Below, in pieces: positions 59,513-64,000 of a stretch of 64,000 nt of DNA. The notes under the pieces are model-generated. The model was given only the letters and a program-made list of their open reading frames with translations, did not search any database and was not told where the DNA came from. The position numbers and the translations under genes are program-made. Location of the stretch: NCBI GenBank assembly GCA_037447655.1, contig JBBHKE010002497.1, positions 187,622 to 251,621 of the forward strand. The letters run 5' to 3'. Position 1 is the stretch's first letter; each line of letters begins with the position of its first letter. The DNA comes from Zygnema cylindricum. Lineage: Eukaryota; Streptophyta; Zygnematophyceae; Zygnematales; Zygnemataceae.

Positions 59513-60581
59513 TGTAGAAATTGATGGTTTGTTTTTAAGTATTTTCTAGGTCTAAATAGAAATATAGAAAGAAGCCCAGGCAGCCTATCTCTAACTTCTC
59601 TCTCCAACTCTCACACTTGTTGCAGTAACTGAGAAATTTTAGAGGAAGCTAGAGCCAAGGCTACCTAGGCTATCAAGAGGTTTACGGGAAAATATATTAG
59701 TTTATCTACCATTAGGGGTTGATTTACTAAAAAGACATATGTTGCACCTAGGATTTGATCCTGGTACCTGCCGAAGTGTAAGCAGCCGATAGCCCTTAGC
59801 CTTATCCGTTAAGTCTAGAGCTGGTGTTACGTACTGCAGGGTTTGATATTTATTTAAACATTTCCACGTAGGATAATTCATTTAACTGAAACTGTTTACG
59901 GAATACATAGATCCAGTAATGTAAAAGTACGGATTACGGTATGTATACAAAACAAGTACCGCGCATTTGTTTCTTTAACGAAACAAATACCGCGCATGTA
60001 TTTATGACGGCTCCGATTGAAATCTGCATTCAATCGGACGGCCGGGATAAAAGCCGAGATCGTGGAAGATATTCTCGGCGGTTTATGGTCATCGCCACAT
60101 CGAATGACACGTGGCGAAATTACGTTGGATCGCGGTATCTCCAAGGATTAGGACACCGAATGCGGATATAACATGTGTCAATTTTTAGGCCATGTCGTAC
60201 AATGTCCATACAGAGAGTACACCGGCAGCTGTACTTTTGTGTACGGAAGTGCAATTTGATTGGCTCCGTACATCAGTAGATAGAATCTGTGAGAGAGATA
60301 AGACTTAGAAAAATTTGTAGATAGGACCCTCTCTCCCAGAGAGCTTCTGTACAAAAGGTCAACATTGACCCTCCATAACTTACTGCTCAAGGGGAGCAAA
60401 TTCAGAGATTATTTTTGCTATAGACTCAGGGGAGTCTTGTCTTCATATGGGTGAAGGTGGTCATAGTTTTTGTTTTCCGGGGTGGCGGTTATTCGTGCTG
60501 AAAGACAAAGGGGTCAGGGTTATCCTAGAGGCTTCATGTGAGTTGCTTACTCTGAGGTCTTATGGAGGTTTCAGAGTTGCA
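59513..60581 (+). repeat. 3' LTR of the 54-60 kb element
   Basis: 1,069 bp, collinear with 54059-55126, ending CAGAGTTGCA immediately before the TATGT duplication. Confidence 0.95.
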
Positions 60582-60586
60582 TATGT

Positions 60587-60962
60587 TACATGTTTGTTTG
60601 AGCCGTTAAATGAATTTATGTAGTCATACATCTTTAAATACCTACCAAACCCTATATGTCTCACCACTGATCCCAGACTATAGGATAAAGCTACTAGCTA
60701 CTGCAGACTTGACGGACGGCAGGTACTAGGATCAAATCTTGGGCCCGTCATGTATATTTTGGTAAACCTACCAAAATCTAACCCATGTCTCCCTATCTCT
60801 AGGCACTATAGGCAGCCATGGCTTTGGCTCCCTGTCTAACTATCCGTGACTGCGGCAAGTGTGGGAGCTGAAGAGAGGAGTTAGAGGCAGACTACCTCGA
60901 CTTATTTTCCTGCATTTCATTTTAAACCTATAAAATACTAAAAGAACCATTAATTTCTACAT
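60587..60962 (-). mobile_element. Outer minus-strand Copia element: LTR, proximal half
   Basis: The complement of the first 380 bases of the family LTR, ending in AATTTCTACA at 60962, the complement of the LTR start. It continues 53381-54058 across the insertion. Confidence 0.88.
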
Positions 60963-63898
60963 TCCCTTTATTTTCTAGTCACTCTTTTTTTTAAGACCAC
61001 ACTTCTCCTTGCAGAAAAATTAGCTTAGGGGAAGGTACAGGTTTGGTCATCATATCTGCTACCATTTCACTATCTGGTCTATACTCTAGGCTGATTATCT
61101 TGTCTTCTACCTCTCCCTAACAAATCTAAGTTTAATGTCCATATGTTTGGCTTTAAAGTGGTGTTTAGGATTGGCAGAATTGGCAATGGCTGCTTGATTA
61201 TCACAAAACACTTTTTGGACACCACTCTTAAGATGACCGAGCTTACCAAGCAAAGAATTGACCCACATTTATTCTTTTACAACAGAGCAAGAGGCCATGT
61301 ACTCAGCCTCCATTGTGGACTGAGCAATGACTTTTTGTTGCTTAATGCTCTTGCAGCAATCCGCATCACCCACATACAATGCATACCTAGACGTGCATCT
61401 CCTCATAAGATTTCCACGTAGTTGGCATCACTCCAAGTGGTGATGTCAGTATTGTTCCCACCTAAATGCAACCATAGATCTCTAGTCCCTATGAGATATC
61501 TAAGGACTCTCTTAGCTGCCTCCCAATCTTACTTAGTGGGAGAATTCAGACTCATACATAGTACTCCTACAGCAACTGCTATGTCCGGTCGGGTACAATT
61601 TATAAAATATATTAAGGTGCCCACTACTTGTCTATAAAGAATTGACTGGATAAATCTTTTCTCTTCAAGGCCTAACTCATAATCTAAGATTATAACTCCC
61701 TCTTCCACACTCCCCTCACTTCCCTTTTTTAGTTCCATAGGAGTGGTACAACAATTAGCCTTGTCCATTTGGAATCATTCTATCATGTTTCCAATGGCCT
61801 GCTTTTCAGTTAATCTGATTATTATTCTATCTTTGTCTCTCTTAGATGAAAACCTGAAATATATTTTGCTTCACCCATATCCTTCATCTCAAATCTACAT
61901 TTTAGATCCGTTTTCAACATATTTATTTTATTCAAAGATTTACTTAAGACAAACAAATCATCAACATAAATTGTAATAAATATAATTTCTTCCTCATCTT
62001 CAAACAAATAAATTGAGTGATCTAAGCTGATCCGAATGTATCCCAAACGTGTAAGAAACTCATCTAGCTTCTTATTCCATTGACGGGGGGCCTGTTTCAG
62101 CCCCTACAAAGATTTGATCAATTGGCAAACCTTGCTCTCCTCCCCTTGCTCCACAAATCCTTCGGGCTGTCGTATAAAGATGTCCTCTTCCAACTCTCCA
62201 TGTAGGAAGGCTGTCTTGATGTCCATTTGATGTACTTCTATGTCTTCTGTTGCTGCCAAACTTAAAAGTATCTGGACGGAGGGGAACCTGACGCATGGGG
62301 CAAATGTCGCCTCCTAGTAAATTCCCTCTTTTTGGGTAAGTCCTTTCGCCACTTACTAAGCCTTGTAGCCCTCAATGATGTTATCTGGGTTGAGTTTCAA
62401 TTTAAATACCCACTAACACCCGATTGGCTTGATGTTAAGGGGACAGTCCACTAATTCCCATATATCGGCTGCCATAATCGAAGCCATTTCCTCATTCCCA
62501 TGTATCGGCTGCCATAATCAAAGCCATTTTCTCATTAATGGTTGTCTTCCACTAGTTCCTCTGAGGACAGTTCATCGCCTCACAATAAGTTTGGAGTTCA
62601 TCGTGATGAGACAGTTTGGTTACCTTGTTGTTAACTTGTTTCTCTTGCAGTCTTTTGTTGCTTCTCCTTCCACCCCTAAACATTGGTGTCAGAATGGATG
62701 GCTCTCGTGGATTCTTTGGAACAAGTCCGACTTCTCCCCTGTCCCTCGATTCCGGGTCTATTTCCACCACGTCTTGTGTTTCCGTAGGAGTTAGCACTAA
62801 GTGTTCCATGGCTGAATCCTCCTCGGTCTGATTTGTACCTGCAAGATCATCATCTTCTCGAAAACGTAGATAGTAAGAAAAGCTCAAAGTCATCAGAATT
62901 TTCTGTCTCAAATCTGATTTTGACTGTCTTTGTATGCTTAAAGGGATCTATAGATTTCCCTTCATCCATGACCACTAGATGCTTCACTAAGATTATATCT
63001 TCTCTCTTAAGATCATAGACTCTATATCTTTTTACATCTTCATCATATCATAGCAAATATCTTGGTTTTCCATTTCGGATCTAATTCCCAATTTGACCGA
63101 TCTGTGTTTAGACTGAACACTTGACTATCGAAAACCTTTAAGTTTGAAATATCTGGTTTTTCGGCGAGTCCATCTCACATAAGGAGTTTGGCCTTTTATT
63201 GCCATAGTAAAAACTCTATTCTTGAGATAATTAGCACAATTCATTGCCTCTACCCAGAATCTCTTTCCTGTCTTCTATCCGACAACATACTCCTAGCACT
63301 ATCACTTAGTGTCCTATTTAACCTCTTGGCTACACCATGGTGCTCAGGATTTTCAGGGACTGTCTGTTGATGTTGCACTCCAACTTCTCTCAAAAAATCC
63401 TCAAACTGATTGGAGGTATATTCTCCCCCATTGTCACTCCTTACTCTCTTAATAGAGGTTTCATAAAGTTTCTCACTCCACGCTTTATATTCCTTAAAAA
63501 CTTGTGGAGCCTCTGATTTATTTTTCAGAAAGTACACTCTAGAATACCGAGACCAATCCTTAATGATTGTCATCATAAAACTCTTACCTCGGGTTAAGGC
63601 ACTTTGGCCGGTCCCCAAATATTAGTGTGTACCAAATCTAAACCTTTTTCTCCTTTATAAGTGGCCTCGTTTGGGAAGGGTAACCTGTGTGCCTTACCTT
63701 GAGCACAACCACTAGAATCACTTAGGTTTTCACTTTCTCCAAACTGAAGTCCTTCCACTAATCCCATCTTTTTCATTTCTTTCGACTAATCTAAATACAC
63801 ATGTCCAAGCCTCTTATTCCACAACATAATATCATGAACATGAGCATAGTAAAGTTTCTTCTTTTTCATTGCTTAAAATCTGCCTAAACATCCCTTGG
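60963..63898 (-). pseudogene. Pol relic of the outer minus-strand Copia element
   Basis: Read right to left. The integrase zinc domain and core lie at 63830-63200 (CAQGKAHRLPFP, then RVRSDNGGEYTSNQFE with the second catalytic Asp kept, and HHGVAKRLNRT). A linker with REPSIL and KRLQEK words lies near 62750-62620. Reverse transcriptase follows to about 61740, with a YVDDLF-type catalytic motif near 61955 and MKDMGEAKYISG near 61870. RNase H lies at 61700-61000. The polypurine complement (CCCTTTATTTTCTAGTCA) abuts the LTR at 60963. It is the same family as the inserted element; stops and frameshifts are many. Gag and the 5' LTR lie outside the window. Confidence 0.88.
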
Positions 63899-64000
63899 CG
63901 TTGAAATTAATAGATTTTTAGAGTATTTTCTAAGTCTAAATATGTCAATATAACAAAGAAAAGAAAAGGGCGGACAGCCTGCCTCAACCTCTTCTCTCTA
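63899..64000 (+). repeat. Start of another family LTR (plus strand), cut by the window edge
   Basis: From 63899 the sequence GTTGAAATTAATAG, then GAGTATTTTCTAAGTCTAAATA and CTCTTCTCTCTA align with the first 100 bases of the family LTR, whereas up to 63898 the sequence is pol of the outer element. A third family member therefore interrupts the outer element. Its start reads CGTTG instead of TGTAG. Confidence 0.75.

Larger units (their letters stand above)
54059..60581 (+). mobile_element. Full-length Copia element with 1.07-kb LTRs and TSD TATGT
   Basis: 6,523 bp: 5' LTR 54059-55126, gag-protease-integrase-RT-RNase H, purine tract at 59499-59512, 3' LTR 59513-60581. TATGT at 54054-54058 and 60582-60586 is a perfect 5-bp target duplication. 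It inserted into the LTR of an older relative of opposite orientation. The LTRs differ by a few per cent by eye, so the insertion is old enough to have decayed. It has no canonical tRNA-Met primer site after the LTR. Coding regions are broken by stops and two or more frameshifts, so it is not autonomous now. Confidence 0.95.

Overview
The window is nuclear DNA from a land plant (Embryophyta). The support is one intact multi-exon plant gene with short GT-AG introns (a Gfo/Idh/MocA oxidoreductase), plus relics of a plant L-type lectin domain and a plant organic cation/carnitine transporter. Around these lie LTR retrotransposons with plant-type initiator-tRNA-Met primer sites, LINE relics, a PIF/Harbinger relic and small TIR elements. 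The lineage cannot be resolved by eye. A 10-base run of N at 18011-18020 shows this is a draft assembly. All coordinates, splice sites and domain calls were read by eye; no database search was run.

Layout. 1-4.6 kb: gene-free DNA with a TA-flanked TIR element and low-complexity tracts. 4.7-9.2 kb (minus): the seven-exon oxidoreductase gene, the only gene that looks intact. 10.9-13.2 kb: two nested members of the same TIR family. 13.3-22.7 kb: a compound Copia locus. It holds an old decayed element (H), a solo LTR inserted into H with a perfect 5-bp target duplication, and a second element (B) that carries an 880-bp internal tandem duplication and unlike LTRs. 23.7-32 kb: a minus-strand LTR element (D) recognised by direct repeats and a primer site, containing a LINE tail and an inverted 0.9-kb LTR. 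33.6-34.3 kb: a truncated LTR end and a tandemly duplicated tRNA-derived (SINE-like) unit. 36.4-40 kb (minus): a lectin-domain pseudogene, a decayed Copia relic and the first exon of an organic cation transporter. 40.6-42.4 kb: a Ty3/gypsy reverse transcriptase relic and a second LINE tail. 44.7-48.5 kb: a PIF/Harbinger relic with both genes. 49.4-51.2 kb: a truncated Copia element (E).

53.4-64 kb: the clearest structural story. A full-length Copia element on the plus strand (54059-60581, 1.07-kb LTRs, 5-bp duplication TATGT) sits inside the LTR of an older relative on the minus strand. The older element's LTR halves are 53381-54058 and 60587-60962, and its pol runs to 63.9 kb, where another plus-strand LTR of the same family interrupts it. 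The LTR family appears six times here. It carries an antisense tRNA-like module with Pol III A- and B-box motifs, and its gag start codon lies inside the LTR.

None of the mobile-element genes looks functional. Most readable premature stops in the Copia frames are single C-to-T or G-to-A changes (CAG/CAA to TAG/TAA, CGA to TGA, TGG to TGA/TAG), as expected from decay of methylated cytosines in silenced transposons.
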